NCBI GenBank assembly: GCA_964649415.1 | Contig: CAZYSK010000009.1 | Location: 62,001 to 126,000, forward strand | Reading direction: 5' to 3' | DNA: 64,000 nucleotides | From: CAZYSK01 sp964649415 | Lineage (GTDB): Bacteria; Chloroflexota; Anaerolineae; B4-G1 | Shown: one piece after another, positions 34,496-43,168 of the stretch | Position numbering within the stretch: the first letter of the stretch is position 1 | Layout: each line of letters starts with the position of its first letter | Made by a program: the position numbers and the translations under genes | Notes under the pieces: generated by a model | Database searches by the model: none | What the model was told of the DNA's origin: nothing | What the model saw: only the letters and a program-made list of their open reading frames with translations

Positions 34496-35698
34496 ATGAA
34501 CCACGTGCTCAGGTGCTCGGGCTACGAACTGGTCAAGACGGATATCGTGCGGGGGAGCGGTTGCTACCTGTATGACGCTCAGGGGAAGCGATACGTCGAC
34601 CTGGAGGCGGGAGTGTGGTGCACGGCCCTGGGGCATAACCATCCCCGGGTCAACCAGGCGATCCGCGCGCAGCTTGAGCGTGTCGCCCACATCGCCTACC
34701 GTTACACCAACGACCTCGTCGAGGCGGCGGCGGTGGCGGTCCTGGGCACGGTGGGGCTCGCCGACGGGACGTGCGTGTTCCTCAGCTCGGGCAGCGAGGC
34801 GGTCGAGTTCGGGGTGCAGATCGCGAAGCGCATCACCGGGCAGCCGCTGCTGCTCACGCTGGAGGATTCGTACCTGGCGGCCTACGGCTCGGCGGGCAGG
34901 GCAGGCAGGAAGGAGGCAGCGGAATGGCACCGCTTCGATTGGAGCGCCTGCGCGGCCTGTCCCCACACCGAGGCGTGCGATCCGGAGTGCAAGCACCTGA
35001 GGCGTGTGCCCTTCGAGCGCATCGGCGCGTTCGTGTTCGAGCCCGGCAGCTCGTCGGGCCTGGTCAGGTTCCCACCCAGGCAACTGGTGCAGGCGCTCGC
35101 GGGCCGGGTCGAGCGCCAGGGGGGCCTGCTCGTCGTGGACGAGGTGACCACGGGATTGGGGCGCACGGGGGCGTGGTACGGCTTCGAGCACTACGGCCTG
35201 CGCCCCGACGTCGTCGCGCTGGGCAAAGGGCTGGGCAACGGGTACCCGGTGAGCGCGGTCGCGATGGCGCCGGGCATCGCCGAGCGGCTGTTGAGCAGCG
35301 GCTTTCACTACGCCCAGTCGCATCAGAACGACCCGCTGGCCTGCGCCGTCGCCCGGGAGGTGGTGGCGGTGATGGCCGAGGGCGGCCTGGTGGCGCGCAG
35401 CGCCCGGGTCGGGACGGACTTCCTGCGCCAACTGGAAGGGCTTGGCGCGCGGCACGCCAGCGTGAAGGACGTGCGCGGCAGGGGATTGATGATCGCCGTG
35501 GAGTTCGAGCCGGCCGAGGAGCGCCCGTCGCTGGCGTCCGTGTACCGCGAGTTGGTGGACCGGGGCTTCCTGGCGGGCTACAAACCGGCGGCCAACCTGC
35601 TGCGCTTCTACCCGCCGTTGACCATCGCGGAGGCGGACGTCGCCAGGCTGGTGGAGAGCCTGGACGAGATTCTGAAAGGTGGCACACTATGCCCGTAG
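34496..35698 (+). CDS. Class III aminotransferase
   Basis: Encodes 400 residues. PLP fold-type I, class III: YLYDAQGKRYVDLEAGVWCTALGHNHP, VFLSSGSEAVEFGVQIA, LLVVDEVTTGLGRTG with the PLP-binding Asp, and ALGKGLGNGYPVSAVAM with the Schiff-base lysine. A Cys-rich insert (ACAACPHTEACDPECKH, about 160-180) is unusual and may bind a metal. ATG 34496 follows GGAGGTGGGG. It overlaps the selenoprotein gene by 10 bases, so the two are translationally coupled. The amino-donor substrate is unknown. Confidence 0.85.
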   Translation: MNHVLRCSGYELVKTDIVRGSGCYLYDAQGKRYVDLEAGVWCTALGHNHPRVNQAIRAQLERVAHIAYRYTNDLVEAAAVAVLGTVGLADGTCVFLSSGSEAVEFGVQIAKRITGQPLLLTLEDSYLAAYGSAGRAGRKEAAEWHRFDWSACAACPHTEACDPECKHLRRVPFERIGAFVFEPGSSSGLVRFPPRQLVQALAGRVERQGGLLVVDEVTTGLGRTGAWYGFEHYGLRPDVVALGKGLGNGYPVSAVAMAPGIAERLLSSGFHYAQSHQNDPLACAVAREVVAVMAEGGLVARSARVGTDFLRQLEGLGARHASVKDVRGRGLMIAVEFEPAEERPSLASVYRELVDRGFLAGYKPAANLLRFYPPLTIAEADVARLVESLDEILKGGTLCP

Positions 35699-36582
35699 AC
35701 AGCTTCAAGTATCTGCCCCGCATCATCGGCGCGTTCTACCAGGCGAGCGCCGGCCGCCCGGAGCTGCCCATCCCCTGGACGCCGCTGCCCGGCCCTGTGA
35801 GTGGGTGCACCTTCGGGTTGGTCACCTCCGGCGGGCTGTACCAGCGCGGCGTCGAGCCACCCTTCGACGTGGAGCGGGAGCGAAGAGAGCCGACCTGGGG
35901 CGACCCAAGCTATCGCACCATCGCCGCCGACGTGCAGTTGGGGGACGTGGGCGCCAGCCACCTGCACCTGAACACGCGCGATATGGTCGAGGATTTCAAT
36001 ATCCTGCTGCCCATCCACCGCTTCCGGAAACTGGTTGCGGAGGGACGCGTGGGAGGGCTGGCGCGGCGGGCCTACTCCTTCATGGGCTACCAGGGCTTTC
36101 CGCCAGACACGCGCGCCTGGCAGGAGACCTACGGGCCGGAGGTGACGGGGAAGCTCAAGGCCGAGGGCGTGAGCTGCGTGCTGCTGACGCCCGCCTGACC
36201 GGACTGCGCCAGAAACGTGCCCGTGTTGGCACGGACGCTGGAGGCGGCGGGGCTCTCGACGATCCTGGTGAGCAACATGCCCTTCTGGGCGGAGGCGGTG
36301 GGCGTGCCGCGCACGCTGGCGGTCGAGTTCCCCTTCGGCCACACGTTGGGCCAGCCTCACGCCGTGGACCAGCAACGGCGGGTCATCGAAGAGGCGTTGG
36401 TGGCGCTGGAAGAGGCACAGGCCCCCGGCGCCATCCTTCACTCGCGGGAGGCGTGGCCCGAGCCGCCGGACAAGGCGCTGAAAGACTGGCAGCCAGAGGA
36501 GCCATCCCCGGTGATGGCGGTGATACGGCCGCGCGTGATGGAGCTGATGAGGCAGCGACGACGGAGTCCGTCCCAGGAGTGA
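35689..36582 (+). CDS. Selenoprotein B (GrdB)-like family protein with in-frame UGA (Sec170)
   Basis: Reading through TGA 36196-36198 gives 297 residues. N-terminal part: WTPLPGPVSGCTFGLVTSGGLYQRG, DPSYRTIAADVQ, HLHLNTRDMVEDFNILLPIHRFRKLVAEGRVGGLA and SFMGYQGF. The family's redox motif follows as LLTPA-U-PDCARNVPVLARTLEAAGLSTI, with U170 and C173, then PRTLAVEFPFGHTLGQP. Homologues of the glycine/sarcosine/betaine reductase selenoprotein B family have U-P-x-C here. A stem-loop starts 11 bases after the UGA. Without Sec insertion only a 169-residue fragment would be made. The actual substrate is unknown; it is probably a redox enzyme. Confidence 0.82.
36209..36241 (+). promoter_or_regulatory. 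Candidate bacterial SECIS stem-loop
   Basis: Outer stem CCAG/CTGG and inner stem GTGCC/GGCAC enclose the loop CGTGTT, starting 11 bases after the UGA. This is the position where bacterial SECIS elements recruit SelB. The apical loop contains GU, but the fit to known loops is loose. Confidence 0.5.
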
Positions 36583-36695
36583 GGTGCAGCACCCTTGCCT
36601 TAGCCCCAATGTCTGGTGGGAGAGCCTGCCGGCAGCATTGATGCGATTGGCCTATGGGGCATCATACCTGGTCTTGACCGCTGGCGCAGTAGATT

Positions 36696-36730
36696 CGTAA
36701 TAGGCTGTGTCTAAGACACAGCCTATTACG
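36696..36730 (+). repeat. Perfect 35-base palindrome
   Basis: CGTAATAGGCTGTGTCT (36696-36712), one base, exact complement (36714-36730). It lies between the convergent selenoprotein and trypco1 genes and may terminate both. The rest of the 159-base gap is featureless. Confidence 0.85.
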
Positions 36731-36741
36731 GAATGGCGACC

Positions 36742-37128
36742 TTATCCCCCTGTCCCCTTGTCCCCCTGTCTCCTTGTCTCCTTGCCTCCCTCCCGCTTCC
36801 ACTTCAGCGTGACCGTGTAGCTGGCCTCGGTGCCCACCTTGGCGACGGCGAAGTTGCCCACCTCGCCGGTGGCCAGGAGCCCGAAGGTGACCTCCACCTC
36901 GTCGGGCGGATCGGGCAGCTCCCGCACCTTCGTGATAAACGCCTTGGCGTTGTGGCGGATCACCTCCAGCCCCGTCTCGAAGCTGGCCTTCGCCTGGGCG
37001 ATGGCCTCCTCCGTCTTCTCCCGCAGGCCGGCCTTGACCACGCCCGACTGGGGCATATCGGCCTCGGCGGCGGCCTCCACCAGGATGGTCGCGCCGTCGT
37101 CGGTTGTGAATTGGATGTAGTGTGTCAT
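36742..37128 (-). CDS. CU044_2847 / trypsin-co-occurring domain 1 protein
   Basis: Encodes 128 residues. Begins MTHYIQFTTDDGATILVEAA and has EEAIAQAKASFETGLEVIRHNAKAFITKV, EVEVTFGLLATGEVGNFAVAKVG and ASYTVTLKWKR, the trypco1 family found next to trypsin-like proteases in bacterial conflict systems. Its biochemical role is unknown. The last dozen residues (GKETRRQGDKGTGG) are encoded by a low-complexity CTTGTCCCC repeat. GGGAGGA precedes the ATG. It lies 41 bases after the trypsin-NB-ARC-TPR gene on the same strand and is probably in its operon. A decayed copy is at 45383-45466. Confidence 0.82.
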   Translation of the reverse strand: MTHYIQFTTDDGATILVEAAAEADMPQSGVVKAGLREKTEEAIAQAKASFETGLEVIRHNAKAFITKVRELPDPPDEVEVTFGLLATGEVGNFAVAKVGTEASYTVTLKWKREGGKETRRQGDKGTGG

Positions 37129-37169
37129 TGTCTATCCTCCCGTGATTGTAGGGTAGTCTCGGATATGCG

Positions 37170-40100
37170 TCAGGTCAGACTCTTAAGGATTTCATCAGTA
37201 TCGCCAGGAAGATCGGGCTTGTACTCGGCGTTCTCCAGCAGGTCGAAGGCGGGTTCCAACCCTTCGATACCCGCCGCCCGGATCAACTCCAGGTCGCGGA
37301 TGGCGTCCTGGACGACGCCGGGGGCGGCGGTGATGCCTAACGCGCGGCGGTATTCGGCCAGGGCTGAGGCGAGGAGTTCGGGGCGTTGGCTCTCATCGGC
37401 CCACCGCGTGTCGCAGATGGCTTGACCGATCAGAGCGGTTGCCAGAGAGAAACTGGGTTGATATAAGTCAGAGGTCTCATCCAGTCTCTTTCTACATTGC
37501 TCGGCCGCATCCAAAAAGGCGCTTATCGCTTCTTCGTTACGCTGGTGGAGAAGGACAATTCCCAGCACCAGCAAAGTTTGGTAAGTGGTATCCAGCGTTC
37601 TCAGAGCCAGGGATTCCTGACAATTCCTATGAGCTTGGGCGTATTCTCCGATAATCAAGAAGGTCTTACCTAATCCCAGATATTGGTGGCTCTTGCCCCG
37701 ATGATAGTTAAGTTCGTGGGCGATGCCAAGGGCTTCTTCGTAGAATTCTATAGCGCGCTCAAACTCCCCCAAATCGCGGTATACACTACCCAAGCGGCTA
37801 AGCCAAATCACCTCGTTCCTACGGTACCCAATCTCGCGAGCTATTTTCAAGGCTTCTTCGCAGAGGACGATGAACCGCTTAGTCTGCCCTAGATTGCGGT
37901 GGGCGAGACTTAAGTACCCCATTTGAAGGCCTTCCCTCCGACGGTCACTGATCTCACGGGCAATAGTCAACCCTTCCCTATAAAGTTTTATAGCTGACTC
38001 GAATCTTCCGAGAGAACTGTAAGCGCGGCCCAGGCGATTAAGGCAGATGCCCTCATTCCGACGATCACCAATGTCGCGGTCGCGGGCAATAGCTAAGGCT
38101 TCATTATAGCATCGGATAGCTTGTCTGAACTGCCCCAGATTAGAATAAGCCGAACCTAGATGCATAAGCCAGATGCTTGCGTTCTTACGATCTCCAATCT
38201 CACGAGTGATGCCTAAGGCCTGTTCGTACTGCTCAATTGCCCATATGACACTGTCGGTTCTACCTGAACTACAGATATTGCCCAGTCTACCAAGATTTTC
38301 TGCCTGTAGACCTGGATCTTCTAGGTGATCCAACAGCTTCTTGCGCATTTCAATCAGACGGGCATAGCGTCCCCACAAGAATAAGTAATCGTAATCGATT
38401 TGTGACAGTACTCGACCGGCGTCATCATAATCCCCAGCCCGGACCCGGTGCTCGAACTCCGCCAGTTGCGGCTCCAGGTCGTCTATCGTCTTCCACTCAC
38501 CCTCAGGCTTGCGGATACTGGCGTAGAAATCGGCGGCCCGCAACTCCAGGTTGCGCCGGTTGTACGCACCCGGTTCTTCGTCGGCCGTATCGGGGATCCG
38601 GCGATACGCATATTCGCGGTCGAGAGGATGGAGGCTATACCTACTCGTAACACGGCTGACGCTCACGAAGTAGCCCCTGACCAGGCGGCGGAGGCTGGCG
38701 TGGGCGTCCAGGCCAGGCCACCAGGGATGCAGCAGGTAGGCAACGGCCGTCTCCTCCACGGGCCGGTCGAAGACGGCCAGCGCCTCCATCACCCGTCGCT
38801 CGGCCTCTCCCAGGCGGCTGTAGCCAGCGGCGACCAGTTGCTCGACCACCTGCTCGCCGAAAAGCCCCTCATCGGCCAGCAATCGGGGCAGGCTGGCCGT
38901 GGGATCCTCGTGCAGGATGCCGGCCAGGATCTCCAGGGCGCGGGGAATACCTCGCGTGAGCCGGGCGGCGCGCCGCAGGTCCTCCTCCGGCGTGTCGCGC
39001 AGGCCGAGCGTCCCCTGCGGGTCCAGATCGCGCAACAGGGCCACCGCTTCCTCCTCGGGCAAGCCTTTGCGCAGTGGGATGCTGCGTGTGCTGTGCAGCG
39101 CGGCGGCAGAGGTTTTGACCTGCTCCCGCGAGGTAGCGATCAGCCGCACGCCGCCGGGTTGGATCAGGCAGCGCTCGACGAAGAGGCGCAGCCCATCCTT
39201 AGTAATCGTGCCGTCCCCCGCCATCACGCTCTCCAGGTTGTCCAAAAGGATGAGGTACAGCCCATCCTGCATTGCCTCCAGAAGGTATTCGACCTTGACG
39301 CTCAGCGGTATATCCCCATCGGCCCAACGGGCCTCCAGCCGGCCGGCGACCGGCTCGCCCAGCATGCGTCCCGCGTCGGCGTAGATCCGCTCCATGCCTA
39401 GACCAGTGCTGCGGGCGCTGAGATACAGGATGCCATCCACCTGCAAGACCTTTGAGGTTTCGGAAACCTCAAAGGTCTCTGGGGCGCTTTCCAGCTCGCC
39501 TAGGACGCGGCTGACGAGGGCCGTCTTGCCCATCCCGCCCCGCCCCACCACGCTCACCAGACGCACACTGCTGTCGGCCAGGTGCTCGCACAGGGCCTGC
39601 ACCTCGCGGACCCGATCTTTGAAGGTGTGGGTCACGTCCAACGGACGCAGGTTGACCACGCGTTGGCGTGCGCGCACCTCGCGGCGGGCCTCGTCGGCCC
39701 GGTCGCGCCTGGTCCGCAGCCGATCCACGTCGGCGTCCAACTGGACCTGTGCCCACTCGGCGTAGGCGTGGACCAGGTCGGGCAAGGCATCCGCCAGAAC
39801 GTCGGCAGGGATGAGAAAGGCGGCCTTGACCCTCTCGTCAGTGTCGGCGGCGACGATCACACCGACCACGCCGTCGAGGGCGTCGTCCCAGACCGGCGCA
39901 CCGCTAAATCCAGGGGCGATGAGGTAACCGGTCTCCTTGGTGTCCTCGATCTGCAGCCAGCCGTCGGCCTGCCGCCCCCGCAAGACGCCGGAGGCCCACA
40001 CGCCCTGCTCGTAACCGGCGGGGAAGCCGAGGGCGCGGAACGAATGGCCCCACAGGTCATCGGCCGTGACCAGGCGCACGGGCTTGCTCCCGGCAGGGGG

Positions 40101-40409
40101 ACCTCCGGCCAGTTCCAGCACGGCGACGTCTATGGCAGGCCGCCAGTGGCTGACGCTGGCGATCAGGGTTGACTCGGGAGCCAGCAGGGGGAAGTCGAGG
40201 TGTACTCGAAACCGGGTTTTTTCTGGAAAACCCGGTTTCTCGACCTGCGCGTCCCCAGGCAAGCCGAGCGCGCCGGTGACGACGTGGGCGCAGGTGAGCA
40301 CGTGGCAACCGGTCACCAGGAAGCCCGTGCCGACAACGGTGCTAGCGGCCGCGCCGTGAGCAGTATGAATGCGAACGATGGCGGATTTAAGGTATATTGT
40401 CATAGGCAA
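37170..40409 (-). CDS. Trypsin-NB-ARC-TPR STAND protein
   Basis: Encodes 1079 residues. Residues 1-215: trypsin-like protease with H42 (LTCAHVV), D94 (AIDVAVLEL) and S169 (GFSGAPVWDD). About 265-600: AP-ATPase/NB-ARC with P-loop GRGGMGKTA at 289-297, Walker B LYLILLDNLESV and GGVRLIATSRE. About 700-1050: TPR repeats of the NLGRL..Y..LG..E.AI..Y.EAL type. Ligand sensing by the TPRs is expected to drive oligomerisation and protease activation, as in STAND defence proteins (family knowledge; target unknown). Two 12-residue segments (57-68, 311-322) are encoded by palindromic elements. The protease is closely related to that at 56918. Confidence 0.86.
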   Translation of the reverse strand: MPMTIYLKSAIVRIHTAHGAAASTVVGTGFLVTGCHVLTCAHVVTGALGLPGDAQVEKPGFPEKTRFRVHLDFPLLAPESTLIASVSHWRPAIDVAVLELAGGPPAGSKPVRLVTADDLWGHSFRALGFPAGYEQGVWASGVLRGRQADGWLQIEDTKETGYLIAPGFSGAPVWDDALDGVVGVIVAADTDERVKAAFLIPADVLADALPDLVHAYAEWAQVQLDADVDRLRTRRDRADEARREVRARQRVVNLRPLDVTHTFKDRVREVQALCEHLADSSVRLVSVVGRGGMGKTALVSRVLGELESAPETFEVSETSKVLQVDGILYLSARSTGLGMERIYADAGRMLGEPVAGRLEARWADGDIPLSVKVEYLLEAMQDGLYLILLDNLESVMAGDGTITKDGLRLFVERCLIQPGGVRLIATSREQVKTSAAALHSTRSIPLRKGLPEEEAVALLRDLDPQGTLGLRDTPEEDLRRAARLTRGIPRALEILAGILHEDPTASLPRLLADEGLFGEQVVEQLVAAGYSRLGEAERRVMEALAVFDRPVEETAVAYLLHPWWPGLDAHASLRRLVRGYFVSVSRVTSRYSLHPLDREYAYRRIPDTADEEPGAYNRRNLELRAADFYASIRKPEGEWKTIDDLEPQLAEFEHRVRAGDYDDAGRVLSQIDYDYLFLWGRYARLIEMRKKLLDHLEDPGLQAENLGRLGNICSSGRTDSVIWAIEQYEQALGITREIGDRKNASIWLMHLGSAYSNLGQFRQAIRCYNEALAIARDRDIGDRRNEGICLNRLGRAYSSLGRFESAIKLYREGLTIAREISDRRREGLQMGYLSLAHRNLGQTKRFIVLCEEALKIAREIGYRRNEVIWLSRLGSVYRDLGEFERAIEFYEEALGIAHELNYHRGKSHQYLGLGKTFLIIGEYAQAHRNCQESLALRTLDTTYQTLLVLGIVLLHQRNEEAISAFLDAAEQCRKRLDETSDLYQPSFSLATALIGQAICDTRWADESQRPELLASALAEYRRALGITAAPGVVQDAIRDLELIRAAGIEGLEPAFDLLENAEYKPDLPGDTDEILKSLT
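39444..39479 (-). repeat. Palindromic element in frame inside the NB-ARC domain
   Basis: AGACCTTTGAGGTTT / AAACCTCAAAGGTCT (arms 39446-39460 and 39464-39478, 3-base loop). It adds twelve codons, ETFEVSETSKVL (residues 311-322), shortly after the P-loop. Confidence 0.8.
40206..40241 (-). repeat. Palindromic element in frame inside the protease domain
   Basis: GAAACCGGGTTTT / AAAACCCGGTTTC (arms 40208-40220 and 40227-40239, 6-base loop). It adds about twelve codons, EKPGFPEKTRFR (57-68), which are missing from the same place in the paralogue at 56918. Confidence 0.82.
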
Positions 40410-40579
40410 TCATCTTCCCACTGGATGCAGTTTCAGCCAGCCGCCCATCGTCGCTGATGACGAAACCGGCATCTGATTCTTGGCCTTAAGCATCACAAAC
40501 GCAGACTGCAGAAACTAGCAGGTCGGTTGATACGTCCTCGTGTCTCGCCCAGCCTGTACTGCTTCAACGCCGTCCCACT

Positions 40580-43168
40580 TCACAAGGGGATTTCAAGATG
40601 CACAATGGTACCGACCCCGGGTTGGGATTGAATCGAGCAGGTACCTCCTATCCACTGGATACGTTTCTCCATATTTGTAAAGGCTAGCAATCCTATGTCA
40701 TTAACGGCCTCAAGTCGCTCCTGAACCATCTCTAAGTCGAAGCCAATTCCATCATCCTGTATCTCGGCTGTGAAGACAGGTCCCTCCACTCGCAATCGCA
40801 CGCAGACCTGCTTGGCACGAGCGTGCTTCTTGGCGTTGTCTACTGCTTCCTCTATTATCGAAAGCACCACACTTTCCGCCTCTCTGCCAAGTTGACCCTC
40901 GTAGCCTTCGAAGTCTACCTCTATCTGAGAGGCATCCATCTGGCGCATCCGGGCAACATATTGATTCAGCGAACCAGCCAGGCCCTGAGTTTCCAAAACC
41001 ACTGTTGGCACCATATATAGAGCCCTCATAAATCCTTGCAAGGCCCCCCTAGCCAATTCGCCAGACTCTAGCAGCTCTTTCTCAACCTCATCAATGGTGT
41101 GCTCTTTCTGAAGCAGAGCCCGTATGATCTCAAGACGCAGTAAGACTGCCGCCAGTTTCCCACCGGCTCTGTCGTGCAGCTCGCGCGCCAACTCACGCCG
41201 GGCCACAAGCTCCTTTTCCAAGAATTGCCGCAGCTCGCGCTCTTGCTCCAACTCACGCTGCCGCCTCTGCTCCTCTTCGGCCAGTTCACGCCCCCGCAAC
41301 GCTACCCCTTCTTGTATGTAGGCTCGTTCATCCGCGCTTAGGTCACTAGGCCGCTCAGTTAGCCACTGCGCCGCCTCGACTAACAGCACACCGCGCAAGA
41401 GTGCCCCCTCATCCCGTCCCTTCTCCTCCCACTCCTGTAACCGCTCATCCAGCCGCTGCCGCCACAGGTAGAACTCCCGCTGCTCCGCCGTCCAGTGCTT
41501 CAGGCGCCCCCACTGCTGCAACAGCGCATCGTGGATGATCTCCACCGTCCCGGCAACTGGATCCCCGCCCGTGACCAGCAGCCGGGCGTTCGCCAGTCGC
41601 CGCACCAGTCGGTGCAGCGGCTCCAGTTCTTCCGGCCGGGTCACCAACTCTGGCAACGACTGCTGCTGTCGCGTGTCGGCCACCTCTCCCTCACCGTAGC
41701 GCACCAGCCGGGTGAAGACCCGCCGCGCCAATGGCCGCTCCTCTGGAGCCAGCTTGGTGTAGGTGTCCTCAGCCCACCGGCCGATGGCTCCCGCCACCCG
41801 CCCCACGGCCTGGTAGGCCGCGTGTGTCAGGGTGCCGTCCTCTCGTTTCTCCCACAGTTGGGTCAGCGCCGATTCCAGCAGCGGCAGGGGGTATTCCGCC
41901 TGGCCTGCTTCCTCCACGATGGTCTCGACCAGCCCCGGCTCAAAGCTCAGGCCCAACCTCAGGGCTGGCTCCTCCACGGCAGCCCGCAGTTCCTCCGGCC
42001 CCATCGGCGGCACGTTGACCTGGCCGATCTTGAGCCATTCCACCAGGGGGCGATAGCGCAGGAGGTGGCCGTAGAAATCGGCGCGCAGGGTCAGAACGAG
42101 CGTCACGGACGGGTTGCCCTCCAGCAGGGCCGCCAGTTGGCGCAGAAACTGCTCCTGTACCGGTGGGGGGCAGAGGGTGAAGAGTTCCTCGAACTGGTCG
42201 GCAAGGAGCACCAGGCGCTTCACCTGCGGGTGAGTCTCCAGGAAGGCACAAATGGCGGCCGGCAAGTCGCCCTCCTGGGGTACGTCCAGCCCGGCGGTGG
42301 TCAGGGCGGCGAAGGGATCGGCTCCGGGGCGAAATGAGAGCAGATGCCACTCCTCGCTGCCCGGAACCTCCCCGCGATGCAAGGCGGGAAAGAGACCAGC
42401 CTGCACGACCGATGACTTGCCGCTGCCCGAAGGACCGACGACTGCCAGGAAGCGGGGACTACCTCGCAAGTGATCTACCAGGTCGGCCACCAGCTTGTCG
42501 CGGCCAAAGAAGAACTCGGCGTGGTCTTCGGTGAAGGCAGCCAGACCCTGGTAGGGGCAGAGATCGGAGAGTTGCAGCTTGGGACAGACCGCCCGCAGGG
42601 TCTCGACCGGGGTGACGAACGCGGTCTCGGACAGCCGCCCGTACTGGTCGGGAACGGTGATAGCGGTGACCATCCCCACCACGCGGCGGGCGACGGTATC
42701 AAGCACCGGCGCGCCGCTGAAGCCGGGCGTCACCTCGCTGGAGCGCAGTTGCAGGACGGGGAAACCCCTCTCCGTGGTACGTCCAACGACCTCGCACTTG
42801 CCCGCCATCCCCTCCACGGGCTTGGCATGGGGGAAGCCGAAGGTAGCAAGCGCGTGGCCCTCCACGCCAGCGGAACTGCCCATCAGCAGGGGCGTCACCC
42901 CGTCTGGTAGCGGCCCATCCAGCCGCACGAAGGCGACATCCTCTGCCTCGGGGGCGCGCCACCAGGCCGTTTCTACCAGGGCCTCGCACACCTCACCGGT
43001 GGCGTGGAAGGCGACACGCACGGTGTCGCCCGGCCCGGCACCCGCACCCTGCACCACGTGGGCGCAGGTGGCGATCAATCCCTCGTCACTGACGACGAAG
43101 CCCGTGCCGGCGGTCTCGCCGTCCGGTCTCGTCACGCGTACGATGCCGGCCCTCAGGTCACCGTCCAT
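40580..43168 (-). CDS. Trypsin-STAND ATPase-histidine kinase fusion
   Basis: Encodes 862 residues. Residues 1-195: trypsin-like protease with H37 (ATCAHVV), D77 (EDVAFVRLD) and S151 (TPGFSGAPV). About 200-600: novel-STAND-1 ATPase starting CPYQGLAAFTEDHAEFFFGRD, P-loop GPSGSGKS (245-252), KRLVLLADQFEELF. A coiled coil (about 615-660) leads to a HisKA_3/HATPase module: H665 in ARELHDRAGGKL, N-box EEAVDNAKKHA (about 774-784) and DDGIGF (about 805). No response regulator is adjacent. Start ATG overlaps the upstream CPBP gene by 11 bases. A protease, a STAND switch and a NarX-type kinase on one chain is an unusual architecture. Confidence 0.86.
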   Translation of the reverse strand: MDGDLRAGIVRVTRPDGETAGTGFVVSDEGLIATCAHVVQGAGAGPGDTVRVAFHATGEVCEALVETAWWRAPEAEDVAFVRLDGPLPDGVTPLLMGSSAGVEGHALATFGFPHAKPVEGMAGKCEVVGRTTERGFPVLQLRSSEVTPGFSGAPVLDTVARRVVGMVTAITVPDQYGRLSETAFVTPVETLRAVCPKLQLSDLCPYQGLAAFTEDHAEFFFGRDKLVADLVDHLRGSPRFLAVVGPSGSGKSSVVQAGLFPALHRGEVPGSEEWHLLSFRPGADPFAALTTAGLDVPQEGDLPAAICAFLETHPQVKRLVLLADQFEELFTLCPPPVQEQFLRQLAALLEGNPSVTLVLTLRADFYGHLLRYRPLVEWLKIGQVNVPPMGPEELRAAVEEPALRLGLSFEPGLVETIVEEAGQAEYPLPLLESALTQLWEKREDGTLTHAAYQAVGRVAGAIGRWAEDTYTKLAPEERPLARRVFTRLVRYGEGEVADTRQQQSLPELVTRPEELEPLHRLVRRLANARLLVTGGDPVAGTVEIIHDALLQQWGRLKHWTAEQREFYLWRQRLDERLQEWEEKGRDEGALLRGVLLVEAAQWLTERPSDLSADERAYIQEGVALRGRELAEEEQRRQRELEQERELRQFLEKELVARRELARELHDRAGGKLAAVLLRLEIIRALLQKEHTIDEVEKELLESGELARGALQGFMRALYMVPTVVLETQGLAGSLNQYVARMRQMDASQIEVDFEGYEGQLGREAESVVLSIIEEAVDNAKKHARAKQVCVRLRVEGPVFTAEIQDDGIGFDLEMVQERLEAVNDIGLLAFTNMEKRIQWIGGTCSIQSQPGVGTIVHLEIPL

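Noticed and set aside
33590..35455. 621-codon open frame on the minus strand
   Set aside because: Antisense to the methyltransferase and aminotransferase, both clear families; no recognisable protein.
36196..36198. TGA as an ordinary stop giving two separate genes
   Set aside because: The downstream frame has no start signal, and homology with the selenoprotein family runs through the codon at the known Sec position.
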